Translations under genes and position numbers: made by a program
Shown here: positions 1 through 14,400 of the stretch, one piece after another
How the letters are laid out: every line of letters starts with the position of its first letter
How positions within the stretch are numbered: the stretch's first letter is position 1
Source of the DNA: Siniperca chuatsi
Lineage: Eukaryota > Chordata > Actinopteri > Centrarchiformes > Sinipercidae
Length of the DNA: 64,000 bases
Direction of reading: 5' to 3'
Assembly (NCBI RefSeq): GCF_020085105.1
Contig: NC_058056.1
Span: 16,239,429 to 16,303,428, forward strand
The notes under the pieces: generated by a model
What the model saw: only the letters and a program-made list of their open reading frames with translations
Told to the model about the DNA's origin: nothing
The model's database searches: none

Positions 1-558
1 GTACTGTTTGATCTATTGCAGTTTTATAGATTGTCTTCCACCTTAAACTTTCATTTGACTCATTCAGATAAAGAACAGAGTACTGTGACTGTTCATCTAA
101 CCTCATTTTTTATAAAGAATTATATTACCCTATCTATTTGAGTGTAATTTTAGTTGCCACAGTTGATGTTGATGCTGCCTCTCCCTTGCCCCTCCCCCGC
201 TTAGACTACGTGTGCTGTATAGTAGGATTTTTTCCACTCTCTTTCAAAAAAATGACAGTAACAATTAAATAAACATTTTAACTCTAGTTTGATTCTGTAA
301 AACTGATTCCACAATGACCACCTTTCCAAGTTGTTACAGGCTATAATATGAGGTGATGGATATATAGCAGTTGAGGTATTTACATCTGTGGTAATACCGC
401 AGTGTCCTCAATAGTATCACAGTGTGAAATAGTGGAAAAAGGTAATTCATTTAAAGTTGTACTACAGCTACAATCAACTGCAGCTGTCAAACAGATGCAC
501 ACTTTTATACTGTTCGCTTTCATAGTTGAGAATAATTACACAAGGACCACTGTTATGG
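1..558. other. Intergenic sequence downstream of snx14
   Basis: AT-rich sequence past the likely snx14 poly(A) site. Several short open frames are present, but none starts in a good context or resembles a known protein. In human the next gene here would be NT5E; I see no part of it. Nothing else recognisable. Confidence 0.5.
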
Positions 559-560
559 CA

Positions 561-566
561 TTTATT
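561..566 (-). terminator. snx14: Candidate snx14 poly(A) signal
   Basis: The minus strand reads AATAAA about 190 bases past the snx14 stop codon at 759. It is the first canonical hexamer downstream of the coding region, so it is a good candidate for the 3' end. No transcript evidence is available here. Confidence 0.5.
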
Positions 567-758
567 TATATAATTGATTTTAAATGACACATACAGCAGG
601 AGAAGCCTCGTGTTTCCTTTTCTTGCTGTTGCAGGTGTCCAGGTCAGATGCTGTACATGTGACTACATGTAAGTTTCTGGTAACCAGACCAACAAAAGTC
701 TCTGCAGTAGTTTAATGCCTCATAAGCATGTCAGCTCATGTCCATTGAACTGTTCACT

Positions 759-3700
759 TTACATCCATGGAGCCATCATAGAGGCCTCCTTCTGTACCTG
801 CTGAGGAAACAAAACATAGAGTAAGCACAAAAATAGATGTTCTTAGTCAAATAGGTGTTCCATTATATATATATTTATCACTTATAGTTACAGATAATAT
901 GGCTATAATATGATAATGGCTGTACTTTATGTAATTATTCACATTTGATTTGAGGATTTTAATATGAAAACAATGCATGTTAATATTACACTGCTATTAA
1001 TTACACAATGATTACAAAAATGTGTCTTATTAATAAAAATATTTATATTGTATATCAAAAAGTGGTACATTTCAACAGCCCAAAATACATCCAAACAACG
1101 TACATACATACTTTTCTCACAATCTTCAAGATGGTATCACTACAGCCAATCTTGGCTCTGACAGCTTAGCCAAATATAACTGTGTAAGAACAACAGGTGA
1201 TTTTTCCATTTCCAAAACACTTAAATATTAAATTAAGACATTACAACATAAAACCCTCTATAGGATAAATAACTACAGGCACATTTGAAAGCCTATAATA
1301 GAAGTGTAGAGTTCCAATCACTTAAATAAGCATGCTTATTAGCATACTTTTTTATTATTATATTCTCCTAAAGAAAATTCAGTGATTTAAAGATTTAGAT
1401 TTATATACTTATTTGTCAGACATCATCATACAGTCATAGGTTTCACTCTTAAATTTATTACAGGTGTAATAATGACATTTATAGATTTGATACAGATTAA
1501 TAAATACAATTATTCTCCCCCCACGACCCTGCAAAGGATAAGCCGGTACAGATAATGGATGGATGGATGGATTGATGTTCAGACTCAATATTTCTTTGGA
1601 AACCAATGCTAGCATCTGTTTACCTTGTTTAGCTCAGGGAAAAGTTCTTGAATGGCGATGTCCAACAGCACATATGTCAGCTGAGGAAGTGAAAAAGCAT
1701 TAAGGTCAGTGACCTTTAAATAAAACAGCAAATACATTTTAAAACATTTGGATACTGCAATCAAATTACAAAAAATATTTTGGATTGTGGTTTGCCACAT
1801 CCCATGTGACAGTGTGTACCTAAGCCCAGTTATGAGTGCAAACATGCAGAGATATACAGCATGGAGACAGGTTCAAATTCACTTTCACATTACCTGTCAC
1901 ATCTTCTCTCAGGTCAATTAAGTACAAACACGTTGGGAAAACGAGAAATGCGTTCTACGGGCTAGGTGTGTGTGTGTTTGTGAGAGTGTCCTTGCGTACC
2001 TGTTTGTTGAGAACTGGCTGTTGCAGTCCATCGAAGAGGAGACGTACTCCTTCATACTTGGCGTCTTCTCCGATACATTTCCCCAGGAAGTCTAAAGATA
2101 AATGGCTTATGAATTTCCCAGCTGACACATAAAACTGACTTGTTTTCACATTTGTAAATTTGTCTTGTATGTGAAAATGTCGGAAGTAAGGTGGTCCACA
2201 GATTACAAAACGCTACGTGGAAGATCTGAATGAATACCTGGAATATAGGTCATCATCTCCTCAAATGTCTTCTTCGCCCTCCTCTGCTTGTCCTGAGCCG
2301 AGCGCGGCAGACTGCTCTCACAGAAAACTGTGTCTAGATTATGCAAATCATTTCACCTCATTAGATTGTTTAAAGGAATAGTTCAACATTTTGGCAAACC
2401 CCCCCCCCAAGAATTAGATCAGAAGATCAATACCACTCTCCTTACTATCACAATTATGTGAACATCTCTACAGTGTACCTCTAAGCAGGGTGATGAGCGA
2501 GACTAGCCGGTGCTCCTGGACCACCTGGTTCAGTTTGTACTGAAGGTAGTAGTCTGTGTAGGCTTCCAGTGTGTTCTTCAACAGGATCCTGCCAGCCATT
2601 AGCAGGTGGTGCAGCCAGTCGGGGATGTGGAAGATGACTCTGCCTGACAGCCATGAAGAAGGACAGAAAGAGGAAGAAAGAGAGAGTGTGTGAGTGACTA
2701 ATGGGGTCTACTTGTCATGGTGGTGATTAATGAGGGAAAACCAACCCGTACTTCAAGTGCATTTCGTTCCTCTCTGTACTGTACTGCTCTGTATACGGAT
2801 GGATGACAATAATGTCTCTTATCTTTACTAAATGCAAGCTTATGCTAATGCTAAAATGCATTAAATAATAAAATTAATTTAATAAATAATAGGTTGTGAT
2901 GACCATATTGCAATAAACAAATTCCAGGAGAACTCACTTACCAACAAACATTAAGTAGTCATACACCCCTTCAACAGTGATCATTTCCATGAAGTAATTC
3001 TGATTGTGTCTCTTCTCAGTCATCTCTGATCGGTTGGCGTTGTTTTTGAAGAGGTCATTGAAGAGCTACCAAAGAGGGATTTACATCCATGTTTAAGATG
3101 GAAGCCCATTTAAGACCATACGACTACTATATTGCTATTCTGCTTCATAAACCTTTTCTACTCATAAATGTCTATGTGTTGTTGTTTCTTTCACAAACAA
3201 AATGTGAACAATGTAAATATTGCAACAAAAGTCTTTCTTCTTTTTAAACTGTATGCATTAATCCCTGACCCCCCAACCCCCACCCTCCCCCAAACATTGA
3301 ACTGGAAAGCCCGATTGGAATGTGAATTTTCAACCAGAAAGTGGTAACTGGAAACCCTTCAGTGTAAATAACTATTAAACTAAATTTGAGAGTCAGGGAT
3401 GACTCAAAGGATAACATTCCTGGGGCCTAGGCTTGCAGAAAGAGAGAGAGAGAGAGGAAGAGAGAGAGACAGAGGCAGAGAGAGTATGAAAAATTTGAAT
3501 CCCTAACCTTTTTATCATTTTCCGAGGTGGGGCTCAGGATAGTGAGCTCTGGGCGGCTGGGTTTGGGTTTGGGAGACTCACAAGAGTTGAAGAAGGACTG
3601 GATGAAAGGCTCCAGATGCTGCCCTTTCTGACAGAGAGAGAACAGGACACAGTCTGTATAAGTTACTATGGCAGTATTATTTCTCTTACAGGTATATTTC

Positions 3701-5421
3701 ATCTAAAAGGTAAAACGGACTGTTAAGGATCTAAGAAACACACAAGTGACTGCTTAAATCTGCAGCGACGTGAAGGGAAACATTTGTAATGTAGAAAGAT
3801 GAGACAGAGAGAAATGAAGAGCATTCCCAGACACAAACACACACACACCACTAGAAATGCATTTCTTACCTCTTTTATCAGTTTGCTGGGAACTGACTTA
3901 ATGATTTTCCCTGTGAAACATAAATACTTTATCTCAGTGATGTATGGCTCTGTCACATTTAACCTCTGTTAACATTGTTTCACTGCAACACCAAGGTCAG
4001 GTTGATCAAACATTTTCACAGTGTGTTTGACATGTTCTGCTGTTCAAACATAATCCATCACACTGCTCTTTGCCACACTCATACTTTACCCAGGTTCACA
4101 TCAGGTAACATCTTGTCCAGGAACTGAGACTCCATACTATAAGGGGACAGGAAGTCGGCAAGTAGCTGACTGTTGCTCAGCTCCGGGTGCTGCAGAAGTT
4201 TCTGCAAAGAAAACACATTATATACTATATTTCTGTCCATTAATCTCAGCATGGTATAAAGAAACTTGAAAGTTATTTTGAGATAGGGAATCTATCACAG
4301 TTAATTTTTCATTTTAGCCATGCTGGCGGCATGGTTCTAGGGATGGTTCTCAACAACTACGGGATGGATTGCCATTAAATTTTGTACAGACATTCATGTC
4401 CCCTCTGGATGAATTGTAATAACTTTGGCAATCAGCTGTCTTTTCGTCTAGGGCCACCATGAAATCAGAATTTTAATTTGTCTGATGGACAAATGTGCAA
4501 TAAAGATTTAAACAATAAAGAGCTATGCTCTTTTTGAGATCATCTACCATAAAGGAACCATAACTGATTTAATGAGCCATTCGCAGTTTCACAGGCACAA
4601 ATGAGGGGACTTTTATTGTACTATGGTATAAATCAGATTTACTAATTGCTGCAAAACTAATGACATTCCCATCAGCCTCTGTTGTACTTTGTGTTGTGTA
4701 CTTATTAACAAATGCTAGCAGGCTAACACACTAAAATAAGATGCTAAACATCAGCCTGTTAACATTATAACTGTAAGCATGTTAGCATGTTGATGTTAAC
4801 ATTTAGCTCAAAGCACCACTGTGGCTAAGGACAGCCTCACAGAGCTGCTAGCATGGCTGTAGACTCTTTGTCTTGTAGTTTTGTCAGTTATCATCTTATG
4901 GTGATGCACTTGCGAGCAGGGACCATTTAAAAATCTTTCCTTGTTGCTGCGTTCAAGGACACTCCAGTTCCAAAACATCTGGGATTTGTGAGTCGGCTGC
5001 TGAAAACTCCATGAAATCATGAGCAATTTTTCAAGAAATAAATATCAGAAGACAAACAAGTTGCAAAGTCTGGACTGTGTTTTGAAAAGCTGCAACTGTC
5101 CTCACAACAGCCAAATAGGACAGAGACAGAGAGAAAATGTTTTCTCCATTTAGGACATTGATTTAACCTGTCCATGGTCCTGACATACAGTATTGTTAGT
5201 TTGTTACAATTTCATAATGATCACTTTTAAAAGGTTCTTTTCTGAAACTGGACAAGGTGTGTTCCTGGAACAAATGCTCAAAAATTGAGACCGATCCAGT
5301 TTAATCTTGATGTCTGGTCACTAGAGTGCTGCCTGTTCAGCGAGATGCATTATGAAAAGATTTGTCTGGAGCACTGTGTGTCTGTGGGTGTGAGTATGTG
5401 TGTGAGTGTGAGTGTGAGTGT

Positions 5422-5470
<49 letters not shown>

Positions 5471-8400
5471 GTGTTGATGGGCTCCGGGCTTGAGAAAAAG
5501 TGAGACACCAAGTAATGGCAAAATGCCACTCATCAAAATTCTTGGGTTAGGGTGCTACTTCCTACCTCATGGATTTTTTTGACTTGTTTCACTGTTGAAT
5601 TGACCAGTGTTTAGTGGGAAATTGGCACATGATCAAATATGACTCAGGCATTTGCTTGATAATTATATCAGCCCACTTTCATCGAGACTGCAGCCACAGC
5701 TGTGTGTTTAAATAATAATCATCTCTCTGCACAGGAACATTACATAATCAGAGGTTTCTTTTTAAATACTGGCTCATCTCCAGATCCATCAATCTGTATT
5801 GAGTATACGTTTCTAATACAATTCAAAGACTTAAGTGTCATTTTTTTCTCATCAGGACATCTACCTGAAGGTACTCCTGGAACTCCTCACGCTTCGATGT
5901 GAGGAACTCGTAATTCTTGGGACCGATGATTCTCTTCGAAGGCAACTGCGCATCTGGAAATGAGCCTATAGAGGGTGTAAGATTTCACAGAAAAAGCTTT
6001 CTTTTACTTCCACAGGAAAATAACAGTTGTCCCACACAAGGCCCTAAATGATGCAACAGGGCCATTAAACTTACTTGGTTCACTTGGAAGCAATGTTCTT
6101 TGAATCCTCTGGAATCCATGAGACAACTTTGGTAATTCTTTCCTTATGACAATGATTGAAAAAAGAGCAGGGCACATGCTCTCTAATGCAAACTAAAGAA
6201 ACAATTTGCAGAAATCTTACCATGAAACTCAGTGAGCTTTGATTCAAGGACATAGAACTCCAGATATCTTCTGTACACGGACCAGTGCTCAGTCTCATGT
6301 CCCACTGCAGACAAACACAAACACAAAGTAAGATCAATAAGTCAGATCTACTCTCAGTTAGCATTACTGTCATCTGAGGGAACTATGCATGTTGGCAGCT
6401 CCAGCAGGCAGTGAGAGGTAAATGTGTTACTTTTCACTGCTCATATCAACCAACTTACTGTAGCTAGTCTGTGAATATTCACACCAAAATACCCCAAAAA
6501 TGAAAAATTAGAGGGAAAACACTGCTTTTATTTTTCACAGCTTTATCTGCAAAAGTCACTTGCATTTTACTGTTATATTTAGATTTTTGTCAATTTGTTT
6601 GAGCAACAAGTGATTGTATTTAGCACCAGATTGTCACTGGGGGCAAATCTATGAGGTCTCCATTATTGGCAATAAGATGCTCTTGTCTGTCATAGTCCTA
6701 CATTCTCCATTAAAGGAATAGTTGGATCTTTAGGAAAACATGCTTATTTGATTTCTTGCTGACAATTGATACCACTCTCATGTCTGTACTGTAAATATGA
6801 AGCTCTAGCCAGCATATAGCTGTATCTCCTGTATCCAGGAGCTAAGCTAACCGGTTTCGGTCGGTAGCTTCATATTCACCGTACAGATATAAGAGTGATA
6901 TCAAGAAAGCAAATAAGCTTTTCCAAAAATGTGGAACTATTCCTTTAAGATGACAAAACAATTTTACTTTTACATGAAGATCTTGCCAAGTCTAAGTTTT
7001 TAAGTTCATGGAAATCTATTTTCTCACTATAAAGTTACCAGAAAGTTGGTGGTTTGTTTGCTAACGCCACAGCTCACATCATGCAGCAAAGCAGAATGAC
7101 CTCTCTCAGATGAAAGTAAGTGAGACAGAAGGACAGGTCCGATAGCCTCACCTGCCTTCCGGTCGTTGCGCTCTACATCAATACAGAACACAGGAATCCT
7201 CTCCCTCTTCACATCGTCATCATAGAAATCAATGTACGGGATGGTGATGTTCCAGGCTGAGAGGTTTCGGGGGGTGCTGGGGGTGGAGGCTGCCTCCATG
7301 GGGGAGTCATCCTCCAGCACCATCATGGCTTCCTCCACCTTGAATGGAAGGAAATGAGAAAGGTTAAGGTCAAGTAGAGTCTTCAGAAGAAATAAGTCAT
7401 GGTCAAAACTGCTACTATTGAGGTGCAAAACACTTTGTACAATCTTAAGATCACTACTGGCTGGAGATCTGTATTTTAATTTTTGTCTTTTGTTTTTGAG
7501 TTCAGATTCTGTTTATTTTGTAGTGAATTACAATTCAACTGTGTTTCACTGTGTGTGTCTTCACTTTGTAGCTCATTTAACATACAGTGTACACCTATCC
7601 AATTTACAATGAAGGAAATAAGCCATAAAAAAAACAATAAAAAACAAGGTTGGCTGAGACTCAGCCACAAATAAAGGAAATGCTAAAGGAAACCCAGCAC
7701 ATCCCCTTAAACTAAGTACGGGAAGGGCAATTAAATAAATATTTCCAAACATTCAGCTATCAGGTCTTGTTTTACTGCACCAGCTATGGAGGAAGAGTCA
7801 TTATATCTGTAGATATGGTTGATTTTCTGATACACAATATTTGTAAAATAATACCAACCAGTTAGGCACCTTCTCTACAGAAAAAAGAAGTCATTAGATC
7901 AGAACTGTACTAACAAAACACACCAGTTACATTTCTCTCAATCAAAGCAGATGTTTAGTCATTTTCATGAGTCTTACATGTGGTTTCATAGGGAAAAACT
8001 TCCTCCCTAAGCCCACACAACCTTCTGTCAATTGAGCTTGCAAATTCAAAGTTCAGTTGGTTCTTCAGAACAGCACAATCACTTGCTGGAATCATGTGAA
8101 TGTCTTGGGGAAGCCAGACAGCAGTGATCAAGACTAAAATCTGTGATATCATCAAAATGAAAAAACCCTGAGTTAACACATGGACGGCAGATTTAGTTAA
8201 AACAGTGTGGCTTTCCTTTCTTCACTCAACGCCCCCAAGTGGTAACTACAGTGATTGCTTAGAGGGGTGCATTAGTTTGAATATTACTTTTTGCAGTAAC
8301 CTAAGTGGTTAAGAAAAAATCTAAACAGGATCAAATTTTTTGTAACTACTTTTTTTTGTTTTGAAGTAAGTCAACACACAAATGACCATTTGATTTGTGA

Positions 8401-11400
8401 TTAAATCTAGACTCCAAAGGAAACTATCGTCCTGTTAGCATTATAACAAAATCATCTAAAAATGAGCGGTTGGAATATTTTAGATCAGCCTCACCATATC
8501 ATCTTCTCCCTCCACCAGTCCACAGGATGGCAGCATGGCTCCCTCCATGGTTGTACTCTTGAACACTCCTTTGATCTTACTGCCAATGCGGCTGATCCCA
8601 AAGGACTCGCCCCTCTTTGACGTGTTCCTGCAGCCCAAACAGGGATGTTATTACACAATGCATGATGGAGGAGATGCGCATGGCTTCAGCAAAGCGCATG
8701 CAGCTTGAGAGAAGTGATAGGGAAGGAACCGTAGAGGAGAGGCGGGGAAGCAAGGAACAGCATACTGCATCGGTATCATGACTGTACAATGTGGAGAAAA
8801 AGCTAAGGTAGCCAAACCAAAAGCCAAAATGTCACTTCACAGCCATCTCACAATGAAATGAAATGCCTGGGTTGTGGTTTAAGGGCTGCAGGTCCAAAAG
8901 CAAACACAACACACAGCAGTGAGCAGTGATTTTATGAACAGATGTCTAGTTGGAAGGGGATCACAAATTTGAATGATTGCAAAAATGTCATATGATTAGT
9001 TATCAGTCAACCAGAACAGACACAAAACATCACAGGTGCTCTGTGTGAGTGCCTGTTAGATTAAGTGAAATAAAAATCACCATATGATACATGGTGATAT
9101 ACCCAATACACGAGAAACTGAACATTGAAAAGTCACTGCATTGTCAAAAACAACAGGCGAGTCTTTAGCCTAAACAACACAACAAAGTTGGGGAGGAAGG
9201 ACGCATGACAAATAAAAACAGGACCCCATGCATCGGCCCCACCATGCAGGCGTCTGACTGGGACTGGGGTCACGTAGGAGAAAGTGGACAGCATAACATC
9301 ACACTGAGCGACCTGTGACACACGAATGGACCCTGACTTACTTGGGTGATGAGTGGCGGTGGGATAACGAGCCGTATGGGAAAGTTGTGAACGTGGACTG
9401 GGCATGGAGGGAGTTAAAAGATGCAGGTGAAGAGCTGCCAGAGGCGGTGAACAGTGAGGACGGGGACTCGGGGCTCCAGTCCCAGGAACTATAAGCAGAA
9501 CAAGGTCATGTCCCCACGGGCAAGAGGAGGGAGAGGACCGTGGATCATACCAGGACAGGCAGTATGGTGGTTACAGAATCAGAGTGGACATACATACAGT
9601 CACAGACACAGCACGGTGGTGGCAATACATAGATGGAGTAACGGGCAGACAGACAGGCAGAGTGGAAGGGGGGTTACTGAATCGCAGACATGGAGGGAGT
9701 TGAGACTTGTAGTTGGTCAATGTTTACGTATGGAGTGCCAGTAAGAGCCATTATCTGCTATCTCTTCTCTCTTCTTTGAGAGGCATAATTCATGCTGCTT
9801 TGAAAACTTCCTTCATAACAAGATTGCTTTCTTAACAAGATCTGAACCCAATGTCCTTCCTGAAGTTCCCCTGATGATTAATTCTGTAATTTTGGAAGCA
9901 AGCGAACCCAAGTTTGAAAATTTGAACAAGAAAATCATGAAAAATAAAGCCTAAACCTCCCAGAACAAACATTTTTATTGCATGTGTTCAGCAGCATGAT
10001 TAACATGATTAGCTGATTAAAGTCACTTTTCTCAATCTTCTCTCATTTGCATTTACAGCACAGGCACCAAATAAAAAAGAATTACATGTAATTATCATAT
10101 TATCAACTAGTGCTCATTGAACTGAAGCCCTGATTGCGGTGGGCCCAGAGCACAGCAAATTTGTTAAAAAGGCAGCACATGTTCCTCTGTAGACCAGTCA
10201 GGCAAGAATGAAGTGTCGTTTGTATCTTGCGTGCAGCAGCACTGCTCAGCCAGCCACTGTTTTGATCAGCACACTGATGCCTTATACTCACCGAATGTCA
10301 TCCAAACTGAGGCTATTTCTGGAACAATATGCACAAGGAGTTAGTGGCAGGGCCCCATGGCCACATACACACCACACCCCGTGTTAGAAACATGACAGTC
10401 GATCCCTGGGTCAGTTCACTTCTATTTTAAGTTTCATTTTACAAAAAAAAAACTATTTTTTATTGCTAATTTACAGCTTCTTTTAGGCTGTATTAAGACA
10501 AAACTTAAAGTGAATTCATATTTATATTTGATGCAGCTGGCACATACTATATACTTCCTTCATACTGCAGTGGCTATTGGGATACAGAGAGCTGTGAACA
10601 TTAAAAAAACTTAAATTATCAGTGAAATTCAGAAATATTAAAGGAACTTGTCTTTTAGTTGCTTTCTGTGACTAGATTACCGAAAGTACCTGTACCTTCT
10701 GTCAAATATGAACTGATGAATCAATATGCTGGTAAACATCATGGTCAAGCTTTTATTTTTGTTACACACAACCACAAAAATTAATAAAGTGAAACCTACC
10801 TGCTCATCTTGGAATTCCTGGCAGGGGACTCGGCTCCTCTCAGGAGCTGGCGGAAGTACTGGAGAATGAAAATAAAGGTATGTAAATCTTGGGTCAATCA
10901 CACACAGCATATGCAAATTCTGGGACAGTATATAAGCGACACTAACGAAATGTACTACTGTATGTATCGAGTGACCTCTTTATGCCTCAATAATAATCAT
11001 GACTGCACTCTTTATTTTGGAGCAGGAACAGAAGTGGCAATAAAATATCAAATAATATTATTATTTTCCAGACACACATGCAGGGCAGTGGCCTGCTGTG
11101 GACAATGGCTGAGCACTGGTCCACCCAGCTGTTTTCAATAAAACGGCCTCTGAGGGGTGAAATTCAGCTTGGCATAACGCCAGTGTCGGCTCATTGGCCA
11201 TTTGCGCGTCTGGTATTGATGACACGGCCGATAGTGGTTGGTGGCTGAGAGATCGGAAGAGGATAGAAAAAGGGAGTCAATGAATTCCAAATTGACTCTA
11301 ATTCCAGCATTTGGCAGATATAGTTTTGTTACTTCTGACACAAACAAATTAACATTAATATTCAGTCTGTGCTGAAACAACCTTATTTTGAAAGGACTGT

Positions 11401-14400
11401 ATTTAGAAACCAGAGCATGACAGACAGATGCAATACAGATATGAAAGAGGTGATTCATTAATTGGGTTGAGCCTCAGGCATGTGTTGTCACACTAGGTGA
11501 CAGTGAGTTGAGTGATTTATTTCTTGGTGTAGACACTAACCTCATCACTGTGACAAAACATGGGGGTGAAAACATTCTCCAGGAGGGACAGGACGTGCTC
11601 ATAGGCTTCAAACAAACACCTCATGGTCTGCAGTTTCACCACCTCTGAATACGGGCCCTCTGCAACTGGAAAGTTAAACAAAAACCACATAGATGATAGC
11701 ATACACACTTTTGTTAAGGTGGGTCCTGGAGCTGGACTTTTCTTTTGTAATTTCAGTGATTCTGTCACATACTGTTGCGTATTTCTTCCACTATGAAGGG
11801 GTCGAAGCGTATCTTGTCAACACTCTCGTCCAAACAGTAGGTCTCATAGATCTTCTTCACCTCCTCATGAAGTATCATCTTCTCTGAGTCTGACAGCTCT
11901 GGGCACAGTATCCTATCGTTGAATTCCTCTGAGAAGTTAGACAAGAAGAGTCAGACATCTCAGTCTCACTGTGTTAGGACCTTCAAGAATGCATCACTGT
12001 GGTATCCATGAGTGTCAAGATTACAGACAGTCTTTAGTGAGTTTTGCTTTTGATTTCAGACTGACTGTGTGACACTGAGAGGTCAGAGAAAGGCTAAAGT
12101 AGGATTGCTTCTATTCAATTTATCTGCTATAGAGTCAATTGTTGACATTACAGCTACTACAAATTCCAAGTAATTAAACCAGAAAAGGAGAAACAGGACT
12201 TCACCTGTTTATTACTTCACCTATGTCGTATAATGTATTTTGAGGAGCATTTGAAATTTACAATTCAAAACCTGAATTTCATGCAGGTAAAAGCAGCCAA
12301 AGTATCTTTTGAAAACATCCAAAAGGTTCGGTACACGCTTACCGACTGCAAGGCAGAACTGGAGCACATGAACAGCCCCTTCTTGCTTCAGGAAGTTCAT
12401 GAAACGGAAGAGAAGGTCTTGCTGTTCTCTGATTTCTTTCAACTCCAGCTTCAGCACCTGATAAGAGAGAGAGAGAGCAGTAGGGAAAGACAGAACAGTT
12501 CAAAGATATGTTCTTTGACAACATTTTTGGTGTGTAAAAATGAGACCTGATTTACTGCACTAAAACACACTGAGCCTGCATATTGTGATATATTATTACA
12601 TATAGAATCTGAGATGGTATTTATAAGATTTTATTTGATCAGAGGTTGTCTGGATTTCAAAGATTTTAAGAATGACTGTATTACTACTTTCCCCTGGATC
12701 AGAGGAAACACTTACAGAGGGCTTTTTGTTGCGAGTATCAGAGTACTTTTGCAGGAAAGGAACCAACGTTGAAGTTGGTTCTGTGGCTTCTTCAGGCTGG
12801 AGGGACAAAAACAGACGAAAACATGTTTATCTTATTCACCCACAAATTACATACACTTTGCAGCAATATGTTTATATACACAGAATCTAAATGGAACTGC
12901 CTGTGCATGTCAGTTCACAGATATACTCACAGGGGACTTGTCGATGAAAATCAAAATTAAATGATTCACTGTGTCCTGAAATAAAAAAAAAATCTAAGTA
13001 AGTTCACAAAACTCACGTAGAATACTGTAAGTACTTTTGATGTTCTGAAAAAGACACATCTTTGTCTTCCATTTACATGCTTGTGGTAAATAACATTAAC
13101 TGACATGCTCACTAAATACAGATCAAATATAGACTGTATCTGCAGAGGGCTTCAAGTAACAGCAGTTCTGGATTCAGAAAATTGGCCCTTTATGTGTCTA
13201 CACTCACTGGATCAGCCAAGTAGTCCATTGAAGGAAGGAAGACAGAACCAGCCAAGACTTCTCTTATCAGGAGAGTAAGAGATCTGAGAGGAGCGAACAG
13301 ATAAGGCAGCAGGAAATAAGAAAATGAAAGAGTAAAGAGTGATCCTTATCTACTTTTGTATAGTGTCAATGCTGTCAGACTTTCTCCTTGGGGGACAATA
13401 AAGAGCTGTGATGTTTGGTGACTCACTTTTGTGACAAATATATGGAGGCACTGCATGTCCTTTATTGTAACAGCACTGAGTTACCTGCAGTCTGTAGCCT
13501 TGGGTGGCAGGATGTAGGGGAAGAGCATCTCAGTCAGATTCCTGAGGTAGAGGAGCTCATCTCTGCGACTGCGAAGGGCTACGTGGAGGTCAGGACCGTA
13601 TTCCTCCAGGGCAGCTTGTTGAAGATACTCTGTGTTCTTTACTGCAGAGGAGAGCAAGAGAGCAGAGAGGTTTGTTGTTCTGCTTTTTTATGGCGAACAC
13701 AAAGAAAAGACTCATATCAGCAATACCTTTCTGTCTTGCTTTGCTAATGAGTTCAATGTGCTTCATGGAAACTTTAAGAAGCTTTTGTGTGATGAGGGAT
13801 GCCACATCCACCTGAGAGAGAAAAAAAAAAAGATAAATTAAATTAAAAATTCATGTTCAATCAGCATCCCAAGATTTTACCTCTATACAGTCTAATTTGT
13901 CACCTTCTGGGTTCGGCGGACCAACACAGCTGCAAAGAAGCGCAAAGTTTCTCTCAGCTCGTCAACAAACGCCTCATCATCCGTGATGTCTCTGAAAAGA
14001 AACACTGTACAGTCACATTTGTCACTACATATATTATTATACCACCTTGTACTACAACATGCAAAAAATACAGAAAAATGGCTTACCTATACCAAGGATA
14101 CACAAAATTTTCCAGAACCAGCTCCAGAATCTTGGAAAGAAATAAAACATAAGCAGACTATGAGATAATTTGGTCTATTCATTTGATAATGACTAAAAAT
14201 ATGTTTAATCCATGCATGTATTACCTCTGAAAGGGAAGCATCCACCTTAGAGGGAACTTCCAGGTCAAGCCATGGTTGATAGTTTTCCAGTAATAAAGTT
14301 GGTCTATCAATAAATTGAAAAAACAAAAAATGTATCATGCATTAAGAAAAGCACAGGAACCCTTTCTGGCCACTAGGGGGCAGTGTAACATCTTCCATAA

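Noticed and set aside
5285-5536. Frames rich in Cys-Val or His-Thr over the TG repeat
   Set aside because: Produced by the (TG)n microsatellite.
13653-13713. Coding frames on the plus strand around snx14 exons, for example 13415-13841
   Set aside because: They overlap true minus-strand snx14 exons 13485-13641 and 13727-13811 and have no homology of their own.
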